Source: Chordibacter sp038110535 (GTDB taxonomy: Bacteria; Verrucomicrobiota; Verrucomicrobiia; Opitutales; Seribacteraceae). Taken from it: 64,000 bases of DNA. The notes below the pieces were generated by a model. That model ran no database searches and was not told where the DNA came from. It worked only from the letters and a program-made list of their open reading frames with translations. The DNA is taken from positions 1-64,000 of the forward strand of contig JAYNJW010000006.1 in the NCBI GenBank assembly GCA_038110535.1, in the 5' to 3' direction. Both the position numbers and the translations under genes were made by a program. Numbering within the stretch: the first letter of the stretch is position 1; each line of letters opens with the position of its first letter. Of the stretch, positions 26,653 through 34,692 are shown one piece after another.

Positions 26653-27322
26653 TTTTGTGAGATACTTTATTCCATTGTTTGTCATTTTGATCGTAACTAT
26701 CATTTCGATTCTTGGTTTTCGCGGAGATCGATCCAAAAATACCCCGATCGAGGTATTTCCTGACATGGACCGACAAGCCAAATTTAAGGCACAAACCGCC
26801 AATCCTCGTTTTGCGGATGGCAGTGCGGATCGCTTGCCTGTTCCTGGTGCTGTTTTGCGAGGCACTGCCCTCGATTCTCTCAATGTTTTCTCTCCACAAC
26901 CGCAATACCGTTCCAGTTCATTCCTTACTGGCAAACTACCCCAGGGCGATTGGGTCAAAAAGGTTCCATCCGAGATTGGTTTAAACATGAAAACAATGCG
27001 CTTGGGTAAAGAAAAATATGATATTCATTGTTCGGTTTGTCATGGTGACTATGGGAACGGTCTTGGTGTAACCGCTCAATTTGGGCTAAACCCAAGAAAT
27101 CTTTCCGATCCATCCCAGTCAGGAACTTATCTGGAAACCGCAGCCCCTTGGACGGATGGACAACTTTACCATGCAATATCCAATGGTTCAGCTTCTGGAA
27201 TTATGCTTGGTTTGAAGGATCGCCTTTCACCCGAAGAACGATGGTCCATCGTGCTCTATCTTCGAGCCTTACAGAATTATGTTGGCACAGCCACTTTAGC
27301 AGCGAAAGGGCAGGGATCATGA
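26636..27322 (+). CDS. actE: Alternative complex III subunit E, membrane-anchored monoheme cytochrome c
   Basis: This protein is 228 residues if translated from GTG at 26636, which overlaps the actD stop by 17 bases. A second in-frame GTG at 26657, just after the actD stop, would remove seven residues and is equally plausible. A single N-terminal helix (about residues 9-28) anchors the protein. The heme site is CSVCH at 132-136, with downstream sequence GNGLGVTAQFGLNPRNL typical of ActE. The axial Met is probably the one in SGIMLGLKDRL. The start of actF overlaps its stop (ATGA). Confidence 0.9.
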   Translation: MNQSSNFVRYFIPLFVILIVTIISILGFRGDRSKNTPIEVFPDMDRQAKFKAQTANPRFADGSADRLPVPGAVLRGTALDSLNVFSPQPQYRSSSFLTGKLPQGDWVKKVPSEIGLNMKTMRLGKEKYDIHCSVCHGDYGNGLGVTAQFGLNPRNLSDPSQSGTYLETAAPWTDGQLYHAISNGSASGIMLGLKDRLSPEERWSIVLYLRALQNYVGTATLAAKGQGS

Positions 27323-28623
27323 CGGAAGATTTTTCTACTCAGGTACAATCCCAGAGCAGTGCTTCGACCAAGCTGATAGCAGGTGCAATCCTTGGTTTGG
27401 GCGGCGGACTAGTTGGCCTTTTTCAAGGGCTTCAATCTGGTGATAAAGCTCCTTTTCTCGGATGGTTGTGGGGTTGCTCCTTTTGGCTGAGTATAGCTAT
27501 TGGCATGCTCATGCTGATTATGATCTTTCGTGTTTTTAATTCCCGGTGGAGTCCCATTGTTCGGCGACAACAGGAGCACGGAATCTCCGCATTTCCTTGG
27601 CTTGCACTTTGTTTTCTGCCACTCCTTCTTGTTACTTGGTTTGGAAAAGATCAGGCTGGAATTCTTTGGTCCTGGGTTGATCCATCCAGTCCAACCATTG
27701 AAGTAAGCAGTGTCATTTCAGTGGAAGAGGATGTGCTTCATCAGAAAAAAGCAGGTTATTTAAATCTTAATTTCTTCACCCTTCGACTGATCGCATATTT
27801 TGGTATCTTTTGTGGGTTAAGCTATTGGTTGAGAAAAGTCTCCTTTTCTCAAGATCAAGATGGTGATCCTAACTGGACCCGTCTAGGATCCAAGGTATCT
27901 GCGATTGGTATTCCTGCGGCTGCTCTCTCTCTTACATTTGGTGCCTTTGATTTGTTCATGAGCTTAGAGTACCAATGGTTTTCCACCATGTACGGTGTAT
28001 GGTTTTTTGCATCTGGCATGCGGGCAGCTTTAGCGGTAACAATTTTGCTTTGCCTCTATCTAGTCTCCCGAGGTTCTCTCAAGGGACTATTCAACCAGGC
28101 CCACCAATACGATTTAGCCTGTCTTTCTCTCGCTTTTACTGTTTTTTGGGCCTACATAAGTTTCTCCCAATATTTCCTGATTTACAGTGCTAATATTCCC
28201 GAAGAGACTTTTTGGTTTACCATTCGTGAAATCGATCCCAATACGGGTGTTCGTTCGGGTTGGTTTTGGGTAAGCATGGGCCTAATATTTGGACACTTTT
28301 TCTTTCCTTTTCTCTACCTGCTTTTTTACCGGAACAAAGTGGATGCACCTAAACTGATCTTTATCGTTTGTTGGATTCTTGCCTTCCACTTGCTTGACCT
28401 TTACTGGAACATTATCCCAGGGCGCGAAATTGTTCCCGGTGCCTTTGTCGGATACGAAGCTAGACCGGTTATCGGGTCTCATTTGTTGTGGGGGCTGTTC
28501 TCTTTGGTGGGAGTAGGTTGTTTGTGTGCGTGGGCGGTCATGAGAAGTTTTCAATCTGGCTTAGCTGAAATTATTCCGATTCGCGATCCCCGCATTCGTG
28601 AATCCATTCATCATCATGAGTGA
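27319..28623 (+). CDS. actF: Alternative complex III subunit F, NrfD-like membrane protein
   Basis: This protein is 434 residues from ATG at 27319, chosen because it overlaps the actE stop (ATGA). An in-frame ATG at 27148 would add 57 residues reading through actE in another frame. The protein has about ten helices and is paralogous to ActC, but lacks its quinol-site features. Known ACIII structures place ActF opposite ActC, where it may take part in proton transfer. Recognisable segments include FGAFDLFMSLEYQWFSTMYGVW and EETFWF. Confidence 0.92.
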   Translation: MTEDFSTQVQSQSSASTKLIAGAILGLGGGLVGLFQGLQSGDKAPFLGWLWGCSFWLSIAIGMLMLIMIFRVFNSRWSPIVRRQQEHGISAFPWLALCFLPLLLVTWFGKDQAGILWSWVDPSSPTIEVSSVISVEEDVLHQKKAGYLNLNFFTLRLIAYFGIFCGLSYWLRKVSFSQDQDGDPNWTRLGSKVSAIGIPAAALSLTFGAFDLFMSLEYQWFSTMYGVWFFASGMRAALAVTILLCLYLVSRGSLKGLFNQAHQYDLACLSLAFTVFWAYISFSQYFLIYSANIPEETFWFTIREIDPNTGVRSGWFWVSMGLIFGHFFFPFLYLLFYRNKVDAPKLIFIVCWILAFHLLDLYWNIIPGREIVPGAFVGYEARPVIGSHLLWGLFSLVGVGCLCAWAVMRSFQSGLAEIIPIRDPRIRESIHHHE

Positions 28624-28927
28624 TCCTAGCAACCAACGGGCGGACGGGTGCAGCGTCTTTTTTACTTTTCTGATGTTAGCTTTGTTGCTTTCCGGTTTCT
28701 ACCTGGTTCAACATATCTTTGAGCCAGAAACGCCCCCACCTGTTACCGAAGCAGTCGATTCTGCTCGCCGGGCCAAAGCACAGGCTCATCGCGAACAAAA
28801 TGATCGCTTTATTTCCAATGTTGATCAGTTCCACACCGATAGAAATTCCACTTTGGAAAGTTCAATGAATGAGGTGCTCAAGAATTACAGAACCTCGTCG
28901 CAAGCTAATTCATCACAATCCAACTAG
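28616..28927 (+). CDS. Small single-pass membrane protein (103 aa) between actF and ccoN-like gene
   Basis: Start ATG at 28616 overlaps the actF stop by eight bases and the next gene starts five bases after its stop, so it is embedded in the operon. It has one transmembrane helix (about residues 15-34) and a roughly 65-residue polar tail containing RRAKAQAHREQNDRF. No heme or metal motif is present. The position suggests an accessory subunit of ACIII or of the following oxidase-like module, but I do not recognise the family. Confidence 0.7.
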   Translation: MSDPSNQRADGCSVFFTFLMLALLLSGFYLVQHIFEPETPPPVTEAVDSARRAKAQAHREQNDRFISNVDQFHTDRNSTLESSMNEVLKNYRTSSQANSSQSN

Positions 28928-28932
28928 CTCGT

Positions 28933-30336
28933 ATGTCAGAAGATTCCCCAGATCAAATCATAGACCGTTCCGCTAAACTGGTGTTCTCTTTCTTTCTTTC
29001 ATCAGCCGGTATGTGGTTACTCATCGCTGCCCTGTTCGCTTATTTGGCTGCCACCAAGTTGACCGATCCTTTTTTTCTGTCCACCTGTGAGTTTTTGACC
29101 TACGGGAAAATCAAAGTAACCCAAGCAAATGCATTTGTGTACGGCTGGGGCGGCAATGCAATTTTTGCAGTCACGATTTGGATTCTGGCTCGCCTGTCCC
29201 AGGCCGAAGTAAGAGGGTCTGTATTTCTCATTTTTGCAGGTATTATTTGGAATCTTGCGATTACCTTTGGTTTATTGGGTATTCTTGATGGTCACATGAG
29301 TGGTCACGAAATGCTTGAAATGCCCACTGAAGTATGGCCGGCCATGCTTATTTCCTACCTGATTATTACTTTTCTTGTACTTGTAATCCACCGTTCTCGT
29401 CAAATTCGCGAGACAATCGCTCCTCAATGGTTTATTCTTGCTGCCCTTCTTTGGTTTCCTGCACTTTTTCTCATAGCTTGGCATGGTTTGGAAATTAATC
29501 CTGCTCGGGGAACCTTACAGTCTGTCCTTTCGATGTGGTATGGCCAAAGTCTTGTTTGGCTATGGTTAACTCCCGTGGCACTCGGTGCCGCTTATTATTT
29601 GCTTCCTGCAATCCTTGGAAGAACAATTGATAAGTATTACCTGGCAATTTTCGGGTTCTGGTGTATTGCCGCCCTTGCCCCATGGTCTGTCGTTCATCAC
29701 CTTGAGGGTGGGCCTGTACCGATGTGGATTCCTGCGATCGGTACAGTTATGAGCATAGCTATGGTTTTTCCCATTGCTGTGGCTTCGACCAATTTTCATG
29801 CTACCGCATTTTTGGACATTGGTAAGGTTTGGGATAGTCTGCCCCTTCGGTTTGTCATTTTTGGCACTTTGTCATACACAGTATCCAGTTACATCGGTGT
29901 GGTCTTTTCTTTGCCTGCAGTGGCTAAGATTACCCAATTCACAATCATTAACGAATTTCATTTCAATCAACGAGTGTACGGTTTTTTTAGTATGATCATT
30001 TTCGGTGCTGTGTATTTTGCGCTTCCTCGAATCACTGGTCGCGAAATTCCGGTAGGTGCTAAATCCTTTCACTTTTGGACATCAACATTCGGTGTCTTAC
30101 TCCTTTTGTTAGCTTATTTAATTGGTGGTCTTACTCATGGCGTTCTTGCCGGTCAGCCCAGTTTAGCATGGTCTTCATCGGTTATTCAGTCGGTCCAACC
30201 CTACTTTTGGATCACCAAGATTGCATTTGCCATACTTGCATTTTCCCAACTCGTATTTGTGGTAAATGTTTGGAGAGTAATTTTCCCCAATCCATTGGCT
30301 TGTTGGTTTGGTGGTGACAAGGAGGTGAGTGCATGA
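28933..30336 (+). CDS. cbb3-type oxidase subunit I homologue (CcoN-like) lacking key heme/copper ligands
   Basis: A 467-residue, about 12-helix membrane protein clearly homologous to CcoN. YGKIKVTQANAFVYGWGGN, WYGQSLVWLWLTP, HHLEGGPVPMW and ALPRITGRE align without gaps to the CcoN helix II, VI, VII and X regions. Compared with the Pseudomonas stutzeri CcoN ligands recalled from its structure, low-spin heme b ligands His60 and His347 are Gln64 and Asn345. CuB ligand His207 is Gln205 and the cross-linked Tyr251 is Ala249. CuB ligands His257/258 (His255/256) and heme b3 ligand His345 (His343) are retained. A conventional oxidase reaction is therefore unlikely. It may be a structural or modified core partner of ACIII. 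The stop overlaps the next gene (ATGA). Confidence 0.85.
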   Translation: MSEDSPDQIIDRSAKLVFSFFLSSAGMWLLIAALFAYLAATKLTDPFFLSTCEFLTYGKIKVTQANAFVYGWGGNAIFAVTIWILARLSQAEVRGSVFLIFAGIIWNLAITFGLLGILDGHMSGHEMLEMPTEVWPAMLISYLIITFLVLVIHRSRQIRETIAPQWFILAALLWFPALFLIAWHGLEINPARGTLQSVLSMWYGQSLVWLWLTPVALGAAYYLLPAILGRTIDKYYLAIFGFWCIAALAPWSVVHHLEGGPVPMWIPAIGTVMSIAMVFPIAVASTNFHATAFLDIGKVWDSLPLRFVIFGTLSYTVSSYIGVVFSLPAVAKITQFTIINEFHFNQRVYGFFSMIIFGAVYFALPRITGREIPVGAKSFHFWTSTFGVLLLLLAYLIGGLTHGVLAGQPSLAWSSSVIQSVQPYFWITKIAFAILAFSQLVFVVNVWRVIFPNPLACWFGGDKEVSA

Positions 30337-31466
30337 ACAACCTAGCTAAATTTACCCTTGGAATTTTTCTGACCCTTGGTATTGCTTGGCTTGCCTTTGT
30401 GGTCGGTGCCCGTTCCCAGTATGGAAATTTGCTACCGACTGCTGAAGTTTTGGAAGAAGATGGTTCTATCCCTGCGGATGCCGAGCTCTACCCCTTGCCT
30501 CTTTCAGGTGTTGCTAAGCAAGGAGCCGAGGAATATGCAGCCCTTGGTTGTGTGACTTGTCATACCCAACAAGTACGCAGAGTTGAAGCAGGCTTTGATG
30601 TGGAGAGAGGGTGGGGGAAACGACCTTCTGCACCCCGTGATTATGTTTTGCAGGAACATGTGTTGCTCGGAAACTCGAGGATCGGACCAGATATGACCAA
30701 TGTCGGTTTGCGTGGATATTCAGACGAATGGTTACACCAACACCTCTTTGAACCACAATCAATCTTTCCTACTTCTCTTTGTCCACCCAGTCCCTTTCTT
30801 TTTGAGGAAATCGATAATCCGGTTAAATCTGACATTGAAATTTCCCCTGCGGATGATTCAGAAGACTCCCGTTTTGTCCGACCATCCGTTCGGGCAAAAC
30901 GACTGGTTGCTTACTTGCAGTCATTAAAACAGGACTATGAACTTCCCGAAGCTTCTTTTGTTGATGACGTAGATGAATCCGAGGAGCTTGGTGTAGACGA
31001 ACAAGAACCTGCAGCAGTAAGTTCCACCGCCGCACCCAAATGGTTGCAGGATCAAATCGATGCAGGCAAGGAAGTCTACATGAAAGCAGCACCAGGCGGT
31101 GGGTTGTGTTTTACTTGTCATCAGCCCAATGGAGAAGGGCTAGCGGGGCAATTTCCTCCCCTAGCAGGGTCTGACTGGGTATTAGGTGACAAGGCTCGCC
31201 TGATCAAGATTTCCCTCTACGGATTAATGGGCGAAATCGAAGTTAATGGTGTGAAGTACAACAATGTTATGGCACCTCCGGGCATTCCACCTGGATCTTT
31301 GACGGATGAGCAAGTGGCAAATGTTCTTACCTACATCCGTAACGATTGGGGGAACTCGGCGTCTGCGGTTTCTCCAGAGGAAGTGTCCACTGTCCGTCAA
31401 TCTTTGAAAGAACGTGCACCGATGCAAATGTTCACTGCTGCAGAACTTACCCCTTCCGTACAATGA
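30333..31466 (+). CDS. CcoO-like cytochrome c fused to a class I cytochrome c domain
   Basis: A 377-residue protein with an N-terminal helix (about residues 7-25). The CcoO-like domain has heme site CVTCH73-77 followed by TQQVRR, as in CcoO. The position of the CcoO axial Met (SNMPAFPWL in canonical proteins) reads TSLCPPSPFLF, giving Cys150 instead. After an acidic linker (about residues 205-228) comes a second cytochrome c domain with CFTCH259-263, GQFPPLAGSDWV and probable axial Met in NNVMAPPG. It would carry electrons between ACIII and another acceptor. Its second domain is clearly related to the next gene's cytochrome domain. Start overlaps the CcoN-like stop and its own stop overlaps the next start. 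Confidence 0.87.
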   Translation: MNNLAKFTLGIFLTLGIAWLAFVVGARSQYGNLLPTAEVLEEDGSIPADAELYPLPLSGVAKQGAEEYAALGCVTCHTQQVRRVEAGFDVERGWGKRPSAPRDYVLQEHVLLGNSRIGPDMTNVGLRGYSDEWLHQHLFEPQSIFPTSLCPPSPFLFEEIDNPVKSDIEISPADDSEDSRFVRPSVRAKRLVAYLQSLKQDYELPEASFVDDVDESEELGVDEQEPAAVSSTAAPKWLQDQIDAGKEVYMKAAPGGGLCFTCHQPNGEGLAGQFPPLAGSDWVLGDKARLIKISLYGLMGEIEVNGVKYNNVMAPPGIPPGSLTDEQVANVLTYIRNDWGNSASAVSPEEVSTVRQSLKERAPMQMFTAAELTPSVQ

Positions 31467-32134
31467 GCGAAGATCATCCCAAGAGTGACCCAATGCCTAA
31501 TTCTTCAGAATTTTCTGATGAACAAATTGTCAAATCTCATGTGGAACTAACCAAAAATAAACATGAGCCTACCAAGAATTTTTTAATGGCTCCCTTGGTT
31601 TTTGTTTTCGTGTTCGGATGCTTAATTTTTGTATGTTCCATTCAATTGGCACATTCCACTAATTCGTTCCAACTTCATCCTCCACTTGAAGTTATTGAAC
31701 TAAGTGCAGAGGAGAAAGAGACACTCCGATTGGAAAGGAAAATCTCCTCTGGTGAAAAAATATTCGCTGCCCGCTGTGCTTCCTGCCACCAGCTAAATGG
31801 TCTGGGAATAGAAGGTCAATTCCCTCCTCTTGCAGGTTCAGAATGGGTTTCTGCCGACGCCGGTGTCATTGCCAATATTATTTTAAAAGGATTGAAGGGA
31901 GAAATTTTGGTGAATGGCAAAAAATATGGTACCTCCGCGGCGGTAAATATGGCTGCAGTTCCCATTAATGATCGTGAAATTGCCAATGTATCCACCTATG
32001 TCAGGCAAGCCTGGGGAAATACTTCGCCTGAAGTTTCAGAGGATTTAATTTCGAAGTTACGCGCTGAACATTCATCCCGGCAAGACCAATGGGTAGGGGA
32101 TGAACTGAAGGCTATGTTTTCTGATTCCTTCTGA
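31463..32134 (+). CDS. Membrane-anchored monoheme class I cytochrome c
   Basis: This protein is 223 residues from ATG at 31463, which overlaps the previous stop (ATGA). An upstream ATG at 31346 lies inside the preceding gene and is rejected. A 40-residue polar N-terminus precedes one transmembrane helix (about residues 42-63), so the anchor is not at the extreme N-terminus. The heme site is CASCH105-109, followed by GQFPPLAGSEWV, and the axial Met is probably in AAVNMAAVP. The domain is a near copy of the C-terminal half of the preceding protein, indicating duplication. It is the last gene of the act-cco-like operon. Confidence 0.88.
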   Translation: MSEDHPKSDPMPNSSEFSDEQIVKSHVELTKNKHEPTKNFLMAPLVFVFVFGCLIFVCSIQLAHSTNSFQLHPPLEVIELSAEEKETLRLERKISSGEKIFAARCASCHQLNGLGIEGQFPPLAGSEWVSADAGVIANIILKGLKGEILVNGKKYGTSAAVNMAAVPINDREIANVSTYVRQAWGNTSPEVSEDLISKLRAEHSSRQDQWVGDELKAMFSDSF

Positions 32135-32204
32135 GAATAGTCCTTTCTCAATCAGTCGGGCTTTTTCCATTGTCCGATGAGTCTGTTTCTATCATTCTAC
32201 GGAC

Positions 32205-33515
32205 TTGAATCCAACATTTTTATTGTTTTGTATCTTGGCGGTACTATGTGCAATTACATCGTACGGATTCGAGGTATTTCCTGAAGAAAGACCGGAAAAC
32301 TTTTTCCCTGATTTAAAAAAGTCCTTGCAGAATGTTGAGGCAAACTCATCGGTAATTCGGGCAAAAGAATTTGACCTTGCCGTTGCCGAGGCCAATCAAT
32401 TGATTGCTAAATCGGAACAGGGTTGGCGCATTGGAATCAATGCCTATGGACAATCTATTCATGAGGACCGGCCCAACGAGAGTTTTTACCATCGTTATCG
32501 TGTCCTCAACCAAGTTTATTTGAAAAAGCCAGTTTTTCATTGGGGTGCATTGCAAGCCAAAGAAGAAATTGGCAAATTAAATAAAACATGGTCCCAGAAC
32601 AGTCTTGCTCGTCGGAAAAGAAGCTTGCAGGGAGATTTACGGGCCGTTTTTCTTGAATTAGTTGTCCTCAACTATCGTTCCCAATTAGCCCGCGAACAGG
32701 TCAAGCTTGCTAAGGAAAATATTAAGGTTGTTGGGGAAAAAGAAAAAGTCGGTTTGGCCACTTCATTATCATTGGAAGAAGCCAAGGCGGAAAACCTGAG
32801 CCGTGAAATATCCCTCGCGGAAATCCAAATTGCCCTCCAGCGTAAAATCAGTTATTTTATAACACTCTCTGGTTATTCGGCCTCCTTAAACTTGGATATT
32901 CCAGAGACATTTTGGGACTTTTGCTTACAGCACCAACCTAGAACAAAATTTGCGGTTCTGGTCGCTTCTATGAATTCCGAAGAAATCGAGCACTTGCATA
33001 CAAGGGTCGCAATTGAGGAACAAAACATAATTATCTCAGATGCCGAACTTAAGCCAAAGATTAACCTGACTGGGTCATATTTTCAGGATCAAGTAGACAC
33101 GGTCGAGGGAAGACAAAATGTAGACAGAAATAATTTTTTGGTTGGGCTGGAAGCGAATTGGGCAATTTGGGACTCGCATAAAAGTAAGGCACAAAAAAAA
33201 GCCGCCTCTGCAAGAAAGGCCAAATTAGAACACTCAATTCAGATAAAAATGCGTGAATTCAGGGAAAGCATAGATTCCATAATCAAGGAACTGGCATCTT
33301 TGAAGGAAAGAATTGATTTGGGAAGAAAGTTAATCGCTGTGGCACAAGACAGGCTGGAAAAGAGTAGCCTGGAGTTGTCTCTAAAGCGCATCTCTCCCTT
33401 GGAGCATTTTAGCTCGGTTGTGGGCCTTGACCTGGCCAAAATCGGCAATTTGGAAACGGTATGTAAATATATGGTACTGATGGATCAGTATGAACAAGCT
33501 GTTGTCAGCGAATAA
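32205..33515 (+). CDS. TolC-like outer-membrane efflux protein
   Basis: A 436-residue protein with a signal peptide (MNPTFLLFCILAVLCAITS). The remainder is long amphipathic helices with the TolC/OEP duplication: KSLQNVEANSSVIRAKEFDLAVAEAN in the first half and EARLEHSIQIKMREF-like helices in the second. The only start consistent with the signal peptide is TTG at 32205. It lies 70 bp after the cytochrome gene, and no clear terminator separates them. With the three following genes it makes a tripartite efflux system. Confidence 0.82.
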   Translation: MNPTFLLFCILAVLCAITSYGFEVFPEERPENFFPDLKKSLQNVEANSSVIRAKEFDLAVAEANQLIAKSEQGWRIGINAYGQSIHEDRPNESFYHRYRVLNQVYLKKPVFHWGALQAKEEIGKLNKTWSQNSLARRKRSLQGDLRAVFLELVVLNYRSQLAREQVKLAKENIKVVGEKEKVGLATSLSLEEAKAENLSREISLAEIQIALQRKISYFITLSGYSASLNLDIPETFWDFCLQHQPRTKFAVLVASMNSEEIEHLHTRVAIEEQNIIISDAELKPKINLTGSYFQDQVDTVEGRQNVDRNNFLVGLEANWAIWDSHKSKAQKKAASARKAKLEHSIQIKMREFRESIDSIIKELASLKERIDLGRKLIAVAQDRLEKSSLELSLKRISPLEHFSSVVGLDLAKIGNLETVCKYMVLMDQYEQAVVSE

Positions 33516-33541
33516 ATTTTGGATATCGATCGAATTGAATA

Positions 33542-34672
33542 ATGAAAAATAACTTTTTTTCTCTTTTCTTGCTCATTGTTGCCTTAGCGGTTGTGTCCGG
33601 CTACTTTATTGTGCGTCAGGCAAGCCCTTTGGCTCAAGTTTCAAAGGCGGAATATGGATCTATTCGGGATTCTGTTAGCGGAAATGTCAAAGTGCACGCT
33701 ACCGCAACCTATGATTTAATCTCTGAGGCAAATGCCCGGGTGGAGTGGGTGGCACTTTTACCATTAGGGCAAACTTTACCGGTGGAGAAAAACCAAACAC
33801 TTGTGCGGTTGGTTCAAGATGATCTGGACCGCCAGATGGATCGCTTGATCCTCGATAAAAAACAATTTCTTCAGCGTAAAGAAGTGGGAACGCCATCCGC
33901 TATCCTGCTGGAGGTGAAGGAGAAAGAACTTTCTTCTATGAGTGAGCTGGCAAAGAGTGATAATGTATCTGCGTATTCTTTTGAACTGGTTGAGAATGAG
34001 GTAAAACGTTTAAGAACCCAAGTACGGCTGGAAAAGCTTGGCAATGTTCATTTTCTCGAGAACTTTGACTTGTCACTCGCAAAATTGAATGCAGAAATTC
34101 AAAAACGTTCAATCAAAAGTCCTATCTCAGGAGACTTTTCTTCCTGCTTTGTCGCACCTGGTAATCAGGTTTTTTCAGGTAATGTGGTGGGGAGAATACA
34201 CGCCAAGGAGAGGATTGTTGAGGTCTCCTTGAACGAGGAAGATTTTGAGGGCCTTAAGGTCGGATTGGGAGCAGGCGTGAACTTTTTTTCCCATGGTAAT
34301 ACAGTTTTTGAGGCCAATGTTTCTGCCCTGTCCGCTACGGTTGAGTCGAATTCTGGGATGCGTAAGCTTTACCTTAATCTCGTGAGCCAAATTGATTCCA
34401 TTCCGGTTGGCAGTGCAGGTCGGGCTGAAATTATTAAATCTGAAAAAAACAAGGCCTTGTTAATTCCCCGCAAAGCCTTGGTGGGTGATTTTGTCGTGGT
34501 GAACGAAAAGGGTATTGCTAAGTTTCGGGAAGTGAAAATTGGGGCAAGGAATCTTCTCACCGTTGAAGTGTTGGATGGATTAGAGGAAGGGGAACAGGTA
34601 GTGGTCGAGACTCCTCACTTGTTACAAGATGGAGAACGAATAAAATCCACCTTGGTTGGTTTTCGAAAATAG
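33542..34672 (+). CDS. HlyD/MacA-type periplasmic adaptor protein
   Basis: A 376-residue membrane-fusion protein. It has an N-terminal signal anchor (about residues 5-22), a beta-domain with VSGNVKVHATATYDLISEANARV, a helical hairpin (about residues 95-180), a lipoyl-like half (IKSPISGDFSSCFVAPGNQV), and a C-terminal barrel ending in EEGEQVVVETPHLLQDGERIKS. It links the inner-membrane ABC transporter encoded downstream to the TolC-like protein encoded upstream. The substrate is not predictable from this sequence. Confidence 0.88.
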   Translation: MKNNFFSLFLLIVALAVVSGYFIVRQASPLAQVSKAEYGSIRDSVSGNVKVHATATYDLISEANARVEWVALLPLGQTLPVEKNQTLVRLVQDDLDRQMDRLILDKKQFLQRKEVGTPSAILLEVKEKELSSMSELAKSDNVSAYSFELVENEVKRLRTQVRLEKLGNVHFLENFDLSLAKLNAEIQKRSIKSPISGDFSSCFVAPGNQVFSGNVVGRIHAKERIVEVSLNEEDFEGLKVGLGAGVNFFSHGNTVFEANVSALSATVESNSGMRKLYLNLVSQIDSIPVGSAGRAEIIKSEKNKALLIPRKALVGDFVVVNEKGIAKFREVKIGARNLLTVEVLDGLEEGEQVVVETPHLLQDGERIKSTLVGFRK

Positions 34673-34692
34673 GATCCATGTAAAATATTTTA

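Noticed and set aside
26239..26988. Minus-strand 249-codon open frame opposite actD/actE
   Set aside because: It is a shadow of two secure genes; its composition is charged and low in conserved motifs, and no ribosome-binding site is present.
28933..30336. Nitric-oxide reductase (NorB-like) as an alternative identity for the CcoN-like protein
   Set aside because: NorB also needs the two low-spin heme His and the helix VI His, which are missing. Sequence similarity is clearly to CcoN.
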